Positions 26,523-36,411 of a stretch of 64,000 bases of DNA are shown one piece after another (the first letter of the stretch is position 1; every line of letters begins with the position of its first letter). Below the pieces are notes generated by a model that saw only the letters and a list, made by a program, of their open reading frames with translations, searched no databases and was not told the DNA's origin. The position numbers were made by a program, and so were the translations under genes. Source of the stretch: Pseudomonas sp. PD9R (GTDB lineage Bacteria; Pseudomonadota; Gammaproteobacteria; Pseudomonadales; Pseudomonadaceae); contig NZ_JAHTMR010000011.1 of NCBI RefSeq assembly GCF_019200975.1, positions 1-64,000 on the forward strand, read 5' to 3'.

Positions 26523-27244
26523 TGGCGGATAACCACACCGGTCAAATTATCCCGCGCCGGACCGCTCAAGACGCTATCGAACAAACGGGTCAGTGCCGCC
26601 GGTGCGTTCAGGTTCAACGCACTGCCCAACGCGTCATGACTCAAGCCTTGGTACAAACCGTCGCTGCACAGCAGAAACACATCTGCCGGATGCACCACCA
26701 ACTCCAGGATTTCGAGGGTCAATTGTTCGCAGGCCCCCACGGCCCGGGTTAAAGCGCCAGCATCCGGCTGGATACGAGCTTGTTCGGCGGACATTTGCTG
26801 TTCATCAATCAGTTGCTGCATCAGCGAATGATCCTTGGTCAGCTGGTACAACCGTTTCTCGCGCCATAAATAACAACGGCTGTCGCCCGCCCAGACGCAG
26901 GCCGCGCGACTACCTTCCACCAGCAGCGCTACCACGGTACTGCCGATGATGTTGTCCTGGCGGCCCGCAATGACCGTCAACTCCTGGCCCAGGCGACGAT
27001 TAAGCCAGCGCAAGCACTGACTCACGTCTTTGACTCGATCGTCGAAGTTTTTCCGTATCGGCAACTCTGCCAGACTGGCGACGATCAATTGACTGGCGAG
27101 GTCGCCCCCTTGATGTCCTCCCATGCCATCGGCGACCACCCACAGCCCCTGCTGTGGGCAATCGAGAAAGGCATCTTCATTTCGCGTCCGGACTTTGCCA
27201 GGGTCGGTACGTGCAGCGCTGCGCCAGGGACTGACCGTCGACAT
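26519..27244 (-). CDS. stp1: T6SS-associated PP2C-type protein phosphatase
   Basis: The 241-residue protein has the metal-dependent PP2C/PPM motifs: RTRNEDAFLD, VVADGMGGHQGGDLAS, WAGDSRCYLW, LLCSDGLYQGL and the final DNLTGVVI. Their metal-binding aspartates are all present. It should reverse the phosphorylation made by the kinase encoded next, with which it overlaps by four bases; it overlaps tssM by one base (TGATG). It is equivalent to stp1 of HSI-II. Confidence 0.92.
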   Translation of the reverse strand: MSTVSPWRSAARTDPGKVRTRNEDAFLDCPQQGLWVVADGMGGHQGGDLASQLIVASLAELPIRKNFDDRVKDVSQCLRWLNRRLGQELTVIAGRQDNIIGSTVVALLVEGSRAACVWAGDSRCYLWREKRLYQLTKDHSLMQQLIDEQQMSAEQARIQPDAGALTRAVGACEQLTLEILELVVHPADVFLLCSDGLYQGLSHDALGSALNLNAPAALTRLFDSVLSGPARDNLTGVVIRQ

Positions 27245-30200
27245 CAGAGCTGCACCGGCATGCGGAATGTGCGTAATACGCCCATATCAAACGGGCTCGG
27301 CGTGCGCTGACTCGTCAGCAGGTAGTTGGCGCGCAGTCCTCCCAGATCTGCTTTGAGAACCAGCACATCACGGCCGGTCATGTACTCGGTCTGCATCAGG
27401 TCGAACAAACGGAACAGCGACCATGGCCCGCTGTTTTTCTCGATACCAATCGGGCGGCCGACCATTTTTTCGAGTACCAGGCTGGTGCGGCCGTCCTCAA
27501 CGTTGATCGGCCAGCTGAAGGAAGCCGACACAATCGGCCCATGGCGGTATTCCATGGTTTTGTCGCCATAGCGAAATTCCGCGCGACTCACAGCGGGGTC
27601 GAGCGTGTATGGCTCCAGCTTGAACTGCACATGAGGTTCGGTGGTGCCCTCGGCGAAAAAGCTCTGGCGAATCACGTGCGCCGCTGCCATCTGATTGAGG
27701 TAAACCTTCGACACAGGCAGGCTGAGGCCATCGATACTGCGCAGGCGATAATTACCCGGCCCCCCGCTGACAAACGGGCGCATGTAGTTGTCGAAGAAAC
27801 GCTCAGCGATTCCCTGGGTTTTGAAGAACTCGCGGAAATCATTGATCGCTACGTCACTGGCACTGTGGGCGCTGAACGGATAACGCTTATTGATAGATTT
27901 GGCGTAGAAGCCGTACAGCTCAGTCTGATAACGCTGGTTCAGGTGCTGGTAAGCGTCATTGAGCACCAGACGCCAGGCATCCTCAGCCAGCCCGTTGAAC
28001 CAGGCACCCACCGGACGCGGCAAGCGACTCGACGCCGTGCGTAAATGACTCAGCGCATCACGTTGGCTGCCCATGCGAACCTTGGCCATCTCATAAGCCG
28101 CCTGATCCGGTGCGCTGGAACGGGCCAGGCTCGCCAGCTGCAATTGCAATTCAATCAACGCTTGCAACACCGGTGTCAGGTCGGCGGTCGAGCCATTACT
28201 GTCATCCAGCAAGCGGTGAAGCGGTTCGAAGCGACGCTGCAGGGCCTTCCTTGCCGTGTGTGGCAAGTTGTTGCTCACCGCCTCGGAAGTCTTTTGCGCA
28301 GCGGCCATGGCGAGCTTTTCCAGCTTGCCACCCTTCCCTTTTTGCTCCTGCGCGATTGCCGTCGCGTCATCCACGCTGTCCACTATCACCGGGAAACTCG
28401 TGTGCTCACGTACTTGCGCCAGCAGTTGCAGTACAGGCGAATGGGCGGAAATCAGGCCGGCCAGCTGCTCGGCCCCCTCACTTGCACTGCTAATTGGCTG
28501 CAACGCAACCTGCGCAATCGCATCGCCCCAGGCATTGGCGTAGTCACTGAAATACAGTTGCTCCAGTTCGACCATCAAGCGACGCAAGTCCTGTCCGCTG
28601 ATGCCCGAGCCCTCGCCCAATACCCAGTTGTCACGCAGGATATCGGTAACCAACCCAGCCCCCCGGACCGAAAAATACTGCTGATAACCTTGCTTGGTGT
28701 AGAACCCCGGGATCGCATAGCCGGTGCCGATGAACAGGGCACTTTGTGGCCCCAAGTGCTGGCTCAAGCGATACTCCGGAAGAACGCGAGACTGATCACG
28801 GAGCATCCGGTAAACCACGTTAGCCTGGGATTCACTGCGCAAGACCTGGCGCGCCTGTGCAACCAGTGAGTCGTTGAGTGGATAGCTGAAAGGCTGCACC
28901 AGCAAACGTTCGAAGTGTGCACCCAGGTCATTTTGCACCGCAGTGTTGCCGGAATAACGCGTGGACCAGTCAGTGGCGACCCACTCCTTCAACCATGCCG
29001 CGTCCCGGCGATCTTTAATATTCAGCATCAGATACGCACGCAGGCTGTTGAGCAGGCGTTCACGATCCTTCATGTTGGCGCGTATCTGCCCTTCCAGCAG
29101 CGTCGCAACCCGTGGCAACAGATGCGTTTCAAGCTCATGCTCATAGGCACTTCTGACCGGTGGATTAGCGGCATTACCCTGGTACAGGCCGCCGCGTTCG
29201 CGGTATGGAACATCACTCTTGTCAGCAAACACCTGAGTTGTCGCGTAACTGATGTCGAGGGTCTGAAGCGCCGCCCGCATATCATCCTGGGCGGTCAACG
29301 CCGAACGCTGATGGGTCCAGGTTTGTGCCAGAGTCCGCAAATGTTCCAGCCGTTCGTGGTTGGCCGCGAAGCTGCCTGCCCACAACAAACCGAACAGGCT
29401 CAATGCGGCCAAGGCACCCACGTATAGCCCACGCTGGCCCCACTGAATATGGCGGCGCTCGCGCTGGTCCAGGCCGGCAAGGTCGGCTTCGGGAAAAATT
29501 ACCCGACTGAACAGATGGCGGATGAATCGTGATTGACCGCTGTGTCGGGCCGCCGATGCGCCGTTTTTCTGGTCTGTACCGGCATCAGTGGGCTGAGCGG
29601 GCGGTCTGCGCGAATGGGCAGCGCTGGTTAAGTAAAAGCCGCGCAATTGACTCACGCGTTGGTAACGGTTGCCGGGGAAAACCGCATCCACGAACTGGCA
29701 CAGCCCCTCACCAATCAACCCGAGCTGGTGCGGGAAATCGAGGATACGACCTCGGGACCGTGGATCGCGCTCCTGGTGCATACGCATGATCACTTGGCCG
29801 TTGAGACGATGCAGCAACGCTTCGAACTCGGCACGTACAACGTCCGTGTCCGCTGCGCGCAACTCTTTAGCCAGGCTGGCACCGAACACCTGATCACGCT
29901 CATCGCGGGTCAATTGCTCGAAGAACTCGTCGAAACCTGATTGTTCATCCGCCTTACTGAGTACCAGATAGACCGGCAGGTTGACGTGCAACCTCTGCTG
30001 TATCTCTTGCAGGCGGGCACGCACGTGCTGCGCAAGGATTTTCAAGTTGTCCTGGTTACGGGTAAGCAGGATTTGGACCGGAAGGGTCACCAACACGCCA
30101 TTGAGCGGACGGTTTCGACGTCGCTTGCGCAACAGGTCCAGCAACGTAGCCCATGCGCTGGCGTCGACGTCTGTTTCGGGCTGGGTCAGGTAGCGTCCAG

Positions 30201-30762
30201 CCGTATCGATAAGCACACCGTGTTCGGCGAAGTACCAGTTGCAGTGGTCGGTCGTCGTCGATTCGCAGGTCTGGGTTTCATCGAACTTGTTAAGTGGAAA
30301 CTCAAGCCCCGAGTACTCCAGCAAGCTGGTTTTGCCGCTGCCCTGAGGACCAATCACCAAATACCACGGCAATTCAGTGCGCCAACGCTCGCTACGACCG
30401 CGATAAAGGCTCGACGTCTTGAGGGTGTTGAGGGCCTCCTTGAAACGCACCTTCAACGCCCTGCACTCTTTGTCGACCCGCTCTTCCCGCGCCAGGCGTG
30501 ACAGACCGTCTTCGCTGCCTTCATCCGCTTGCTTGCGCACACCGGCGCGCCAGCTGACGAAGACCATGGCCAGGCCCCAGATCAGGAACAGCACGCTGAT
30601 GCTCAGCAACCGCGAGGTCGGGCTTTCCCAAAATTTGAAATCATCCACTGCCAACAGTGCCCCGACGTACCACACCATCAGTGCCAGCAGCAGTACCAAC
30701 AGTAATGTCCAGACCCATGTCTTGCGCAGGAAGGCGCCGGTTTTTTTGAGGACCTTTTTCAT
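27244..30762 (-). CDS. tssM: T6SS membrane complex protein TssM (IcmF)
   Basis: TssM is the inner-membrane, periplasm-spanning part of the T6SS trans-envelope complex and binds TssL and the lipoprotein TssJ. The 1172-residue protein has two N-terminal membrane helices (residues about 13-32 and 44-68), a cytoplasmic NTPase-like domain with an intact Walker A motif (GPQGSGKTSLLEYS), a third membrane helix around residues 435-455 (GLYVGALAALSLFGLLWAGS) and a large periplasmic IcmF/DUF1215 region. Its start overlaps the tssL stop by four bases. Confidence 0.95.
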   Translation of the reverse strand: MKKVLKKTGAFLRKTWVWTLLLVLLLALMVWYVGALLAVDDFKFWESPTSRLLSISVLFLIWGLAMVFVSWRAGVRKQADEGSEDGLSRLAREERVDKECRALKVRFKEALNTLKTSSLYRGRSERWRTELPWYLVIGPQGSGKTSLLEYSGLEFPLNKFDETQTCESTTTDHCNWYFAEHGVLIDTAGRYLTQPETDVDASAWATLLDLLRKRRRNRPLNGVLVTLPVQILLTRNQDNLKILAQHVRARLQEIQQRLHVNLPVYLVLSKADEQSGFDEFFEQLTRDERDQVFGASLAKELRAADTDVVRAEFEALLHRLNGQVIMRMHQERDPRSRGRILDFPHQLGLIGEGLCQFVDAVFPGNRYQRVSQLRGFYLTSAAHSRRPPAQPTDAGTDQKNGASAARHSGQSRFIRHLFSRVIFPEADLAGLDQRERRHIQWGQRGLYVGALAALSLFGLLWAGSFAANHERLEHLRTLAQTWTHQRSALTAQDDMRAALQTLDISYATTQVFADKSDVPYRERGGLYQGNAANPPVRSAYEHELETHLLPRVATLLEGQIRANMKDRERLLNSLRAYLMLNIKDRRDAAWLKEWVATDWSTRYSGNTAVQNDLGAHFERLLVQPFSYPLNDSLVAQARQVLRSESQANVVYRMLRDQSRVLPEYRLSQHLGPQSALFIGTGYAIPGFYTKQGYQQYFSVRGAGLVTDILRDNWVLGEGSGISGQDLRRLMVELEQLYFSDYANAWGDAIAQVALQPISSASEGAEQLAGLISAHSPVLQLLAQVREHTSFPVIVDSVDDATAIAQEQKGKGGKLEKLAMAAAQKTSEAVSNNLPHTARKALQRRFEPLHRLLDDSNGSTADLTPVLQALIELQLQLASLARSSAPDQAAYEMAKVRMGSQRDALSHLRTASSRLPRPVGAWFNGLAEDAWRLVLNDAYQHLNQRYQTELYGFYAKSINKRYPFSAHSASDVAINDFREFFKTQGIAERFFDNYMRPFVSGGPGNYRLRSIDGLSLPVSKVYLNQMAAAHVIRQSFFAEGTTEPHVQFKLEPYTLDPAVSRAEFRYGDKTMEYRHGPIVSASFSWPINVEDGRTSLVLEKMVGRPIGIEKNSGPWSLFRLFDLMQTEYMTGRDVLVLKADLGGLRANYLLTSQRTPSPFDMGVLRTFRMPVQL

Positions 30763-31652
30763 TGTGCGCCCCTGAATAACCGCAGCGACGGCGGTTCAAC
30801 TGCGGGCTGATCCAGCCGCTCGAAAGGCTGCAGCACCGCAACGCGCTGATCCGCCAATGTCCAGACGAAACCGGAGTACATCACCACCAGACTCATCGCC
30901 GTTATCAACAGCACCATCCACCACGGCACAATCCGCACCAGGCTGCTTCGTTGGTCTCCAAGGCCTTCCCAGTGAGGTGACAGCTCACGCGGTACATCAG
31001 CACGCAGCAGACGAATCTGTCGATAAAGGGCATCGCGAAGACTTTCGAGCTCCAGATGGCCACGCGGCTGAATCCGATACTTGCCCTCGAACCCAAGCGA
31101 TAGACACAGGTACATCAGTTCCAATATCGGCAGGTTTTTAACCGGGTCTTTCGACAGCTGATCAAGGAACTGGAAAAACCTCTCGCCGCCAGACCGCTCA
31201 TTATGAAATCTGCTGAGAAGGCTCATTTGCGACCAACCACTTTCCTTGCCCCACGTGGTGGTCACAACAGCTTCGTCAATCACCGTGCACAGCACGTAAT
31301 GCGCCGTTGATACCTGACCACGCTCAACACCACGGTGCAGTGCCCGGCCTTCAAAGTTTTTCAGCTCGGTACACAATCGCCCGTTAAGGCTAGGCAGGTC
31401 TTCGCTGTTGGCGCAGTGCTTGAGTTGCACCACCTGCGATAACAGGGAGGACGCCGCCGCTGCCAGTGAATTGAGCCCGGTGCTGAAGGTTTGCGCCGCC
31501 TTCTGCTCGGCAGCGTAAATCATGCGTTCATCCAGATGTTCGAAACGTGGCGGTGCGGCAAAGTCAGTCAGAGGTCCCTGTGCCGGGCCGTGTCCTTGAC
31601 GGTCGAGCAGAACGGTTTTGTCGTCCGGATAGTGTTCCATGTCCTTGATCAT
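30759..31652 (-). CDS. tssL: T6SS membrane protein TssL (DotU)
   Basis: The 297-residue protein has the DotU/TssL cytoplasmic domain (HYVLCTVIDEAVVTTTWGKE, FFQFLDQLSKDP, ELMYLCLSLGFEGKYR) and one membrane helix near the C-terminus (WWMVLLITAMSLVVMYSGFVW). There is no peptidoglycan-binding OmpA domain, so anchoring to the cell wall must come from another protein. It links TssM to TssK and the baseplate. Translation could start at 31652 or at the next Met (31640). It lies five bases after tssK. Confidence 0.93.
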   Translation of the reverse strand: MIKDMEHYPDDKTVLLDRQGHGPAQGPLTDFAAPPRFEHLDERMIYAAEQKAAQTFSTGLNSLAAAASSLLSQVVQLKHCANSEDLPSLNGRLCTELKNFEGRALHRGVERGQVSTAHYVLCTVIDEAVVTTTWGKESGWSQMSLLSRFHNERSGGERFFQFLDQLSKDPVKNLPILELMYLCLSLGFEGKYRIQPRGHLELESLRDALYRQIRLLRADVPRELSPHWEGLGDQRSSLVRIVPWWMVLLITAMSLVVMYSGFVWTLADQRVAVLQPFERLDQPAVEPPSLRLFRGAQ

Positions 31653-31657
31653 GTCGC

Positions 31658-32989
31658 TCAGTTCCTGATGGCCCAGAATTTCAGTTCGAGCTCGGCGAAT
31701 TCACCAGACACATGGAACGCAAAGCCGCCGGAGCGCTCGAGTTGGGCCTGGTCGTCGGAACTGAGTTCGAGGATGAAATAGGTTTTGTTGGCGTGGAACG
31801 GAATCTGCCGAGGGGCTACCGGCAATGGCCTGACCCTGATACCCGGCAGATGAAGATTGACCAATTGACGGATGTTTTCGACCGAGCCGACCTTGAGATG
31901 AGCCGGCAGCCGATTGCGCAGTTCTTCGCCGTCGCAGTTGGCGCTGGCCGCCAGGACAAACGAGGCTGAGCCCAATAGCTTATGGTCATGCAACGGCGAG
32001 ACCACGATCCCGAACTGACGCACTTGCATCGCCAATTCGATGGCATGCTGTTCAAGCACCATCGACAGGACCTGGCGAATCGCTTCCATGAGTGTGCGAA
32101 AGCTAACACCCTGATCACTGTGCTCGTAACGGCTGTCCAGACGCGGGCGTTTGGTGTCACTGGAAAACGTTGCCAGCTCGCCAAGCAGCGTCAGCAACGT
32201 GCAATACAGTTCCTGTGGGTGAAGCTGTTCAAGATTGAGGTAATGACGCAGTAGCAGTTCGGTGCGGTTGATGAGTTGCAGCATCATGAAATCGCCGACT
32301 TCCGCGCCACCCACTTTGCCACTGGAGCGAATCCGCTCTGCAATAGTGTCACCCCGGTGACTGAGCATGCTGATCACTTCTTTCAGACATGAAAGCAGAT
32401 AGCTGGACGAGTGCGCCTGTATGAACGTCGGAACGAAATCCGGGTCGAGACTGACCACGCCATCGGGCGTAGTAGCGAGGACTTCGCAGACCTTCAACTT
32501 CACATAAGCCTGATCACTCTGCTGTTCACCCAGCAGTAAACGGAAGTCCGGACGACCGCAGCTAATCTGGCTGGCGCTGGCGTCACCCGCATTGGAGTCG
32601 GAGATCTCCAATTCATAGGCGATGTAACGTGCCAACACGTCAGACTGCTCCACACGGCGGGATTCGATATGGTTGCCGGTCACCAGTGGCAATGCCAGAT
32701 AGATCGGCGTGTTGCGGGTGTTTGCGGGTATATCCAGCGCCAAAGGCTTGGTGCTTCCACCCAGCTCGAAGAGGCTGCCGTCCGGCAAGATCCCCGAAGC
32801 GCGGTTAATCACCAGTTTGCCCATATTGAGAAACTGTAAATCGATATCCAGGCTCAGAAAGCCCCAGGTGTAACTACCCAGTAATTGGGTACGGACTTTC
32901 ATTTGATGGTCGTGGTATCGATCGTTGTGCTGGAAGTGCTGCGGGCGCAGCAGCATGCCTTCCTGCCAAATGACTTTATGGTCGCTCAT
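31658..32989 (-). CDS. tssK: T6SS baseplate protein TssK
   Basis: TssK is the trimeric adaptor that docks the baseplate on the TssLM membrane complex. The 443-residue protein has the typical TssK/ImpJ N-terminus (WQEGMLLRPQHFQHNDRYHD) and a mid-region TELLLRHYLNLEQLHPQELY stretch. It ends with the C-terminal neck/head region containing RQIPFHANKTYFILELSS. It lies between tssJ (2 bases) and tssL (5 bases) in the operon. Confidence 0.95.
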   Translation of the reverse strand: MSDHKVIWQEGMLLRPQHFQHNDRYHDHQMKVRTQLLGSYTWGFLSLDIDLQFLNMGKLVINRASGILPDGSLFELGGSTKPLALDIPANTRNTPIYLALPLVTGNHIESRRVEQSDVLARYIAYELEISDSNAGDASASQISCGRPDFRLLLGEQQSDQAYVKLKVCEVLATTPDGVVSLDPDFVPTFIQAHSSSYLLSCLKEVISMLSHRGDTIAERIRSSGKVGGAEVGDFMMLQLINRTELLLRHYLNLEQLHPQELYCTLLTLLGELATFSSDTKRPRLDSRYEHSDQGVSFRTLMEAIRQVLSMVLEQHAIELAMQVRQFGIVVSPLHDHKLLGSASFVLAASANCDGEELRNRLPAHLKVGSVENIRQLVNLHLPGIRVRPLPVAPRQIPFHANKTYFILELSSDDQAQLERSGGFAFHVSGEFAELELKFWAIRN

Positions 32990-32991
32990 GT

Positions 32992-33501
32992 TCAGTCATC
33001 TGCCTTGGCAAGTGCTTCAATGCTGTTGTGGATACCCGTTTGATCGAGGGTCAGGTCAGCATGGGTAATGCCCGCTGATGTAACTGGCACCGTATATCGC
33101 CATCGTGTTTCCGGGAGATCGCGGTAGGCAGCGAGTACACCCACATAGCGGCTCCCCGCTTGCAAACTGAGTTTGAGCTCGACGATTTGGCCGGGACGAA
33201 GCTCCAGCTCTTCGCCGGACACCATGTCCGGTGCCAGGGATTCTTTGCCGCGCTCGTAGAGGCTGAAGAAATCGGCATTCTCAAACGCAACCGGATGCTT
33301 GAGTTCAAACAGGCGCACGACAATCGGCGACGGACGACCCTGTAGATCGGGATTCAATTGATCACTGGCAACCAGTTTCAGATTGAGTTTGGTCACGCTG
33401 GAATACGGCGATAACGACGAGCAACCGGCCAACGAAGTCAGCGCTATAACAGTAGTCAGCGTTTTATAAAAAACTGTTGAGCAGCGAAGCATGCACTTCA
33501 T
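32992..33501 (-). CDS. tssJ: T6SS outer-membrane lipoprotein TssJ
   Basis: TssJ anchors the TssM periplasmic domain to the outer membrane. The 169-residue protein has a lipoprotein signal ending in LTSLAGC (Cys 27, followed by SS, which suits outer-membrane sorting). The TssJ/T6SS-SciN fold follows, with PIVVRLFELKHPVAFENADF. Its start overlaps the end of the FHA gene by four bases (ATGA). A second Met three codons on could be the true start. Confidence 0.94.
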   Translation of the reverse strand: MKCMLRCSTVFYKTLTTVIALTSLAGCSSLSPYSSVTKLNLKLVASDQLNPDLQGRPSPIVVRLFELKHPVAFENADFFSLYERGKESLAPDMVSGEELELRPGQIVELKLSLQAGSRYVGVLAAYRDLPETRWRYTVPVTSAGITHADLTLDQTGIHNSIEALAKADD

Positions 33502-34691
33502 CCTTGGTGGTCACTGTGGAGAGTGGAGATCAGGCGAACCTGTTCCTCGTAGGACTGGTGGAAGTCACGTGCCAGCAGGCGTTCGCTCCACTCATCATCC
33601 TGAGTGAGTGCCTGGTGATAACGGCCATAGGCTCTCCAGCGGCTGCCGGAGGTGGAGAGCAGCGACCTGTTATCGCGCTCGAAACGCAGGTTCAACTGTT
33701 GCGGCGAGAAGTGATCCAGCGCTCCCCGAACCGCTGCGCGACTGGCGGCCAGCAACGCCACCTGATGCGCCTGCAAATCACGAAACGCATGGCTGATCAC
33801 TTGCTCGGCGGGCAATTGGCCTGGCTTGCCGGCGAGCATCATGCTCAGCGCGTCACCTGCATCAAAGGCGAACTTAAGTGGGCTTGGGTGAAGGCCTTGC
33901 ACGGTCGTCTGGGCCAGTCGCAGCTCGTTTTTCAACTCACTGCGGGTACGCAGGCTCTGTTGCAGACCACCGATGCTCTGCTTGAGCAACCGTGCGGCGC
34001 TCAATGCCATCGCTTCACGAGTGGTACGGTCGAGGCCTTCAAGGTCCACGCCCAGCGCTGCCCCGAAACGCTCCCAGAACTCTTCACTCTGATGCTCGAT
34101 AACCTCGGGCACAGGAGCTGATGCCGGCGCTGTAAAATCTGCAACCAACTCCGGCACCCTCAGGTTTTCCGTGTCGATGCGTGCGAAGTCGGCGCGCTGC
34201 CCGGGTTCCTGATAAGGCCTATCGAGGGCCGTCAGATCATCGACGCCGCAATACACGCGCTCTTGCTGGTCACGCCGTTCCAACGGGTCAAAATCGAGAA
34301 ATACGTTTTCGGGAATGAGGTTGCCTGCTTGCCGTAGAGGGCCGGTGTCGGCGGCGAGGGATGTCGAGCCTTCGTTCAACTCGGCACAGATCTCGAAATC
34401 ACCCAACACATAAACACTGCCCGGCTCGATTCGCATGGCTTTGCCCTTGATCAGAAGCGCACCGTTCACACCATTCTGGATTCCGTTGCTGCTGGTATCC
34501 GTCAGGAAAAATGCGCCTTCGTGGTAGCTGATCAAAGCGTGATGATTCGAGAGGTGGCGCTTACGATCCTGAATGATCCAGTCGCAATCTTCGCCGCGGC
34601 CGATCACACCGCCGGCCTTGGTGAAGCCCTTACGGCTCAAACCTGTCGGCACGAACTGCGCGTTACTGGAAACTTCGAAAACCAGTTCCAT
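33498..34691 (-). CDS. fha2: T6SS FHA-domain protein (TagH/Fha2)
   Basis: The 397-residue protein has an N-terminal forkhead-associated domain (residues about 25-95), with the phosphothreonine-binding motifs GRGEDCDW and SNHHALI and the ending SSNGIQNGVNG. The C-terminal part carries the VasI/TagH-type T6SS FHA C-terminal region. FHA proteins read the phosphorylation set by the kinase and phosphatase at the end of the operon and control T6SS assembly. The ATG at 34691 has AAGGAG seven bases upstream, which settles the start. Equivalent to fha2 of HSI-II. Confidence 0.93.
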   Translation of the reverse strand: MELVFEVSSNAQFVPTGLSRKGFTKAGGVIGRGEDCDWIIQDRKRHLSNHHALISYHEGAFFLTDTSSNGIQNGVNGALLIKGKAMRIEPGSVYVLGDFEICAELNEGSTSLAADTGPLRQAGNLIPENVFLDFDPLERRDQQERVYCGVDDLTALDRPYQEPGQRADFARIDTENLRVPELVADFTAPASAPVPEVIEHQSEEFWERFGAALGVDLEGLDRTTREAMALSAARLLKQSIGGLQQSLRTRSELKNELRLAQTTVQGLHPSPLKFAFDAGDALSMMLAGKPGQLPAEQVISHAFRDLQAHQVALLAASRAAVRGALDHFSPQQLNLRFERDNRSLLSTSGSRWRAYGRYHQALTQDDEWSERLLARDFHQSYEEQVRLISTLHSDHQG

Positions 34692-34708
34692 GCTGATACT
34701 CCTTGCGG

Positions 34709-34849
34709 TCACTTGCCGCGGTTGGCCGCCTGGGGATCACCCAATGGGCGATAGCTGTCGTCGTTGTATTTGTAATTACCGCCGCAGCCGCCAACGCCAC
34801 ATAAAACGACGAGGGTCAGCAATGCGACTTGCCAGTGACGAACAGACAT
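34709..34849 (-). CDS. Small T6SS-linked lipoprotein (orfX-like)
   Basis: The 46-residue product has a hydrophobic signal (WQVALLTLVVLCGVGGC) with a lipobox-type cysteine at position 22. After it come a Gly/Asn/Tyr-rich stretch and RPLGDPQAANRGK. The HSI-II locus of P. aeruginosa has a small gene at this same place (orfX), which is the best support that it is real. The frame is open further upstream to 34900, where it overlaps the sigma-54 regulator gene. I prefer the Met at 34849, which starts the signal peptide. Function unknown. Confidence 0.7.
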   Translation of the reverse strand: MSVRHWQVALLTLVVLCGVGGCGGNYKYNDDSYRPLGDPQAANRGK

Positions 34850-34883
34850 CCGGGGGTCTCCGAAGAACAACGTGAATGATGGG

Positions 34884-36410
34884 TCAGTCATCGAGATCAC
34901 CTGAATGGATGTTCAAGCGCCCGAGGCGATACAGCAGCGTGCGTCGTGGCAGTCCGAGCTCGCGAGCGGCACGCGTCTGGTTACCGTTGTTTTTCCGCAG
35001 GCAATCAATCACCAGACTGCGTTCGACCTGGTCCAGGCGTTCACGCAAAGATGAGCCGCTGTCTTTCGCAATTGAGGTGATGGGCAGAGAGAAATGCCCG
35101 GTCAGTAATTCGCCGCCTTCGCACAGCAATACCGCGCGCTCGACCAGGCCTTTGAGCTCACGCACGTTGCCGGGGAAGGTGTAACCGGCCAACAGACACA
35201 GGGCGGCATCGGACCAACACAGCGCGTCCCGTTGCAGCAGCGTGCAGGCCTTATCGGAAAAATGTCGGGCCAGATCGAGGATGTCGCCTGCACGCTGGCG
35301 CAGGGCCGGCAGCTCAATCGGAAATTGCGCGAGGCGGTAGTACAAGTCCTCGCGAAACTTGCCTTCCCTGACCAGTAACATCAGATCACGGTGCGTTGCC
35401 GCGATGATCCGCACGTCGATCTTGTGGGTGTCGTTGCAGCCCAGCGGCCGGACTTCGCCCTCTTGCAAAACCCGCAGCAACTTGGCTTGCAAGGACAACG
35501 GCATGTCGCCGATTTCATCCAGCAACAAGGTCCCGCCGTTAGCCGCATCAAATAGCCCGGCACGGTCGCGATCGGCACCGGTGAAGGCGCCTTTGCGATA
35601 GCCAAACAACTCACTTTCCAGAAGACTCTCGGCGAACGCCGCACAGTTCTGCACGATGAACGGCTGAGATCGCCGTGGGCCACCCTCGTGAATCGCCCGC
35701 GCGACCAACTCCTTGCCAGTGCCGGTCTCGCCACGCAGCAGTACGGTATAGGGGCTGTGCACGACTTTGCTGATCAGGGAATACGTTTGGCGCATTGCCG
35801 AACTCTTGCCGATCAATCCGTAAGCACTGGCATTCGGGACGCTGACCGACACGAGTCGCGCATCGCCGATCGGTCGACGCAAGCGTTGCAGCAACTGCAA
35901 CTGGCCAAGTACGAACGAACCTAATTGGCCAAGTGAATCGGCAAACCCCTGCAGGTCGATATGCCGGTGACTGGCGCACAGCACCAGTCCTTCGACCGCC
36001 TTTCGTTGGTTGACCAACGGCACACACAGCAACGACTGCCAAGGTCTGGCCTGGGGCGGTAAAAAACCGCTTTCATGCAGGCTGTCGCTCAGGGCTCGAA
36101 GGTGCACCACGCGGTTCTGGCACAGGGCAAATTGCAGCAATTGCTCGCCGTTATAATCCACCGGCAGAGTCGCTATTTCCCGGGGTTGCAGAATGCCGTT
36201 CAGGTACTCGGTATTCAGGCCGAGGTCAGTGTGCGCTGCATCCAGCAGGTACAACTGCGTCAGCTCGCAGCCGCTGAGTTGCGCCACCCCGCGGATGAAA
36301 TCTCCCAACAACGCGGCGCTGTCCGGCGCCCGTGACAAATCCGCGAACTGCTGCAGCAGGGCTTCGGCATAGACCAGTGGATGAGGCACTTGATTGAGCA
36401 TCGCCCCCAT
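34884..36410 (-). CDS. sfa2: T6SS sigma-54-dependent transcriptional activator (Sfa2-like)
   Basis: The roughly 508-residue regulator has an N-terminal GAF-like sensor region (residues about 10-165). Then comes an AAA+ activator domain with Walker A GETGTGKELVARAIH, the sigma-54-contacting GAFTGAD loop, Walker B GGTLLLDEIGDM and NVRELKGLVERA. A C-terminal Fis-type helix-turn-helix ends it (NQTRAARELGLPRRTLLYRL). The intact GAFTGA indicates that it works with RpoN. It lies within the T6SS operon just after tssH, as sfa2 does in HSI-II, and probably controls this or other T6SS/hcp promoters. The start may be 36410 or 36401; both Mets sit just past the tssH stop. Confidence 0.92.
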   Translation of the reverse strand: MGAMLNQVPHPLVYAEALLQQFADLSRAPDSAALLGDFIRGVAQLSGCELTQLYLLDAAHTDLGLNTEYLNGILQPREIATLPVDYNGEQLLQFALCQNRVVHLRALSDSLHESGFLPPQARPWQSLLCVPLVNQRKAVEGLVLCASHRHIDLQGFADSLGQLGSFVLGQLQLLQRLRRPIGDARLVSVSVPNASAYGLIGKSSAMRQTYSLISKVVHSPYTVLLRGETGTGKELVARAIHEGGPRRSQPFIVQNCAAFAESLLESELFGYRKGAFTGADRDRAGLFDAANGGTLLLDEIGDMPLSLQAKLLRVLQEGEVRPLGCNDTHKIDVRIIAATHRDLMLLVREGKFREDLYYRLAQFPIELPALRQRAGDILDLARHFSDKACTLLQRDALCWSDAALCLLAGYTFPGNVRELKGLVERAVLLCEGGELLTGHFSLPITSIAKDSGSSLRERLDQVERSLVIDCLRKNNGNQTRAARELGLPRRTLLYRLGRLNIHSGDLDD

Positions 36411-36411
36411 C

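Noticed and set aside
28045..28869. Plus-strand open frame of 274 codons inside tssM
   Set aside because: Lies wholly within the well-supported tssM gene and has no recognisable features.
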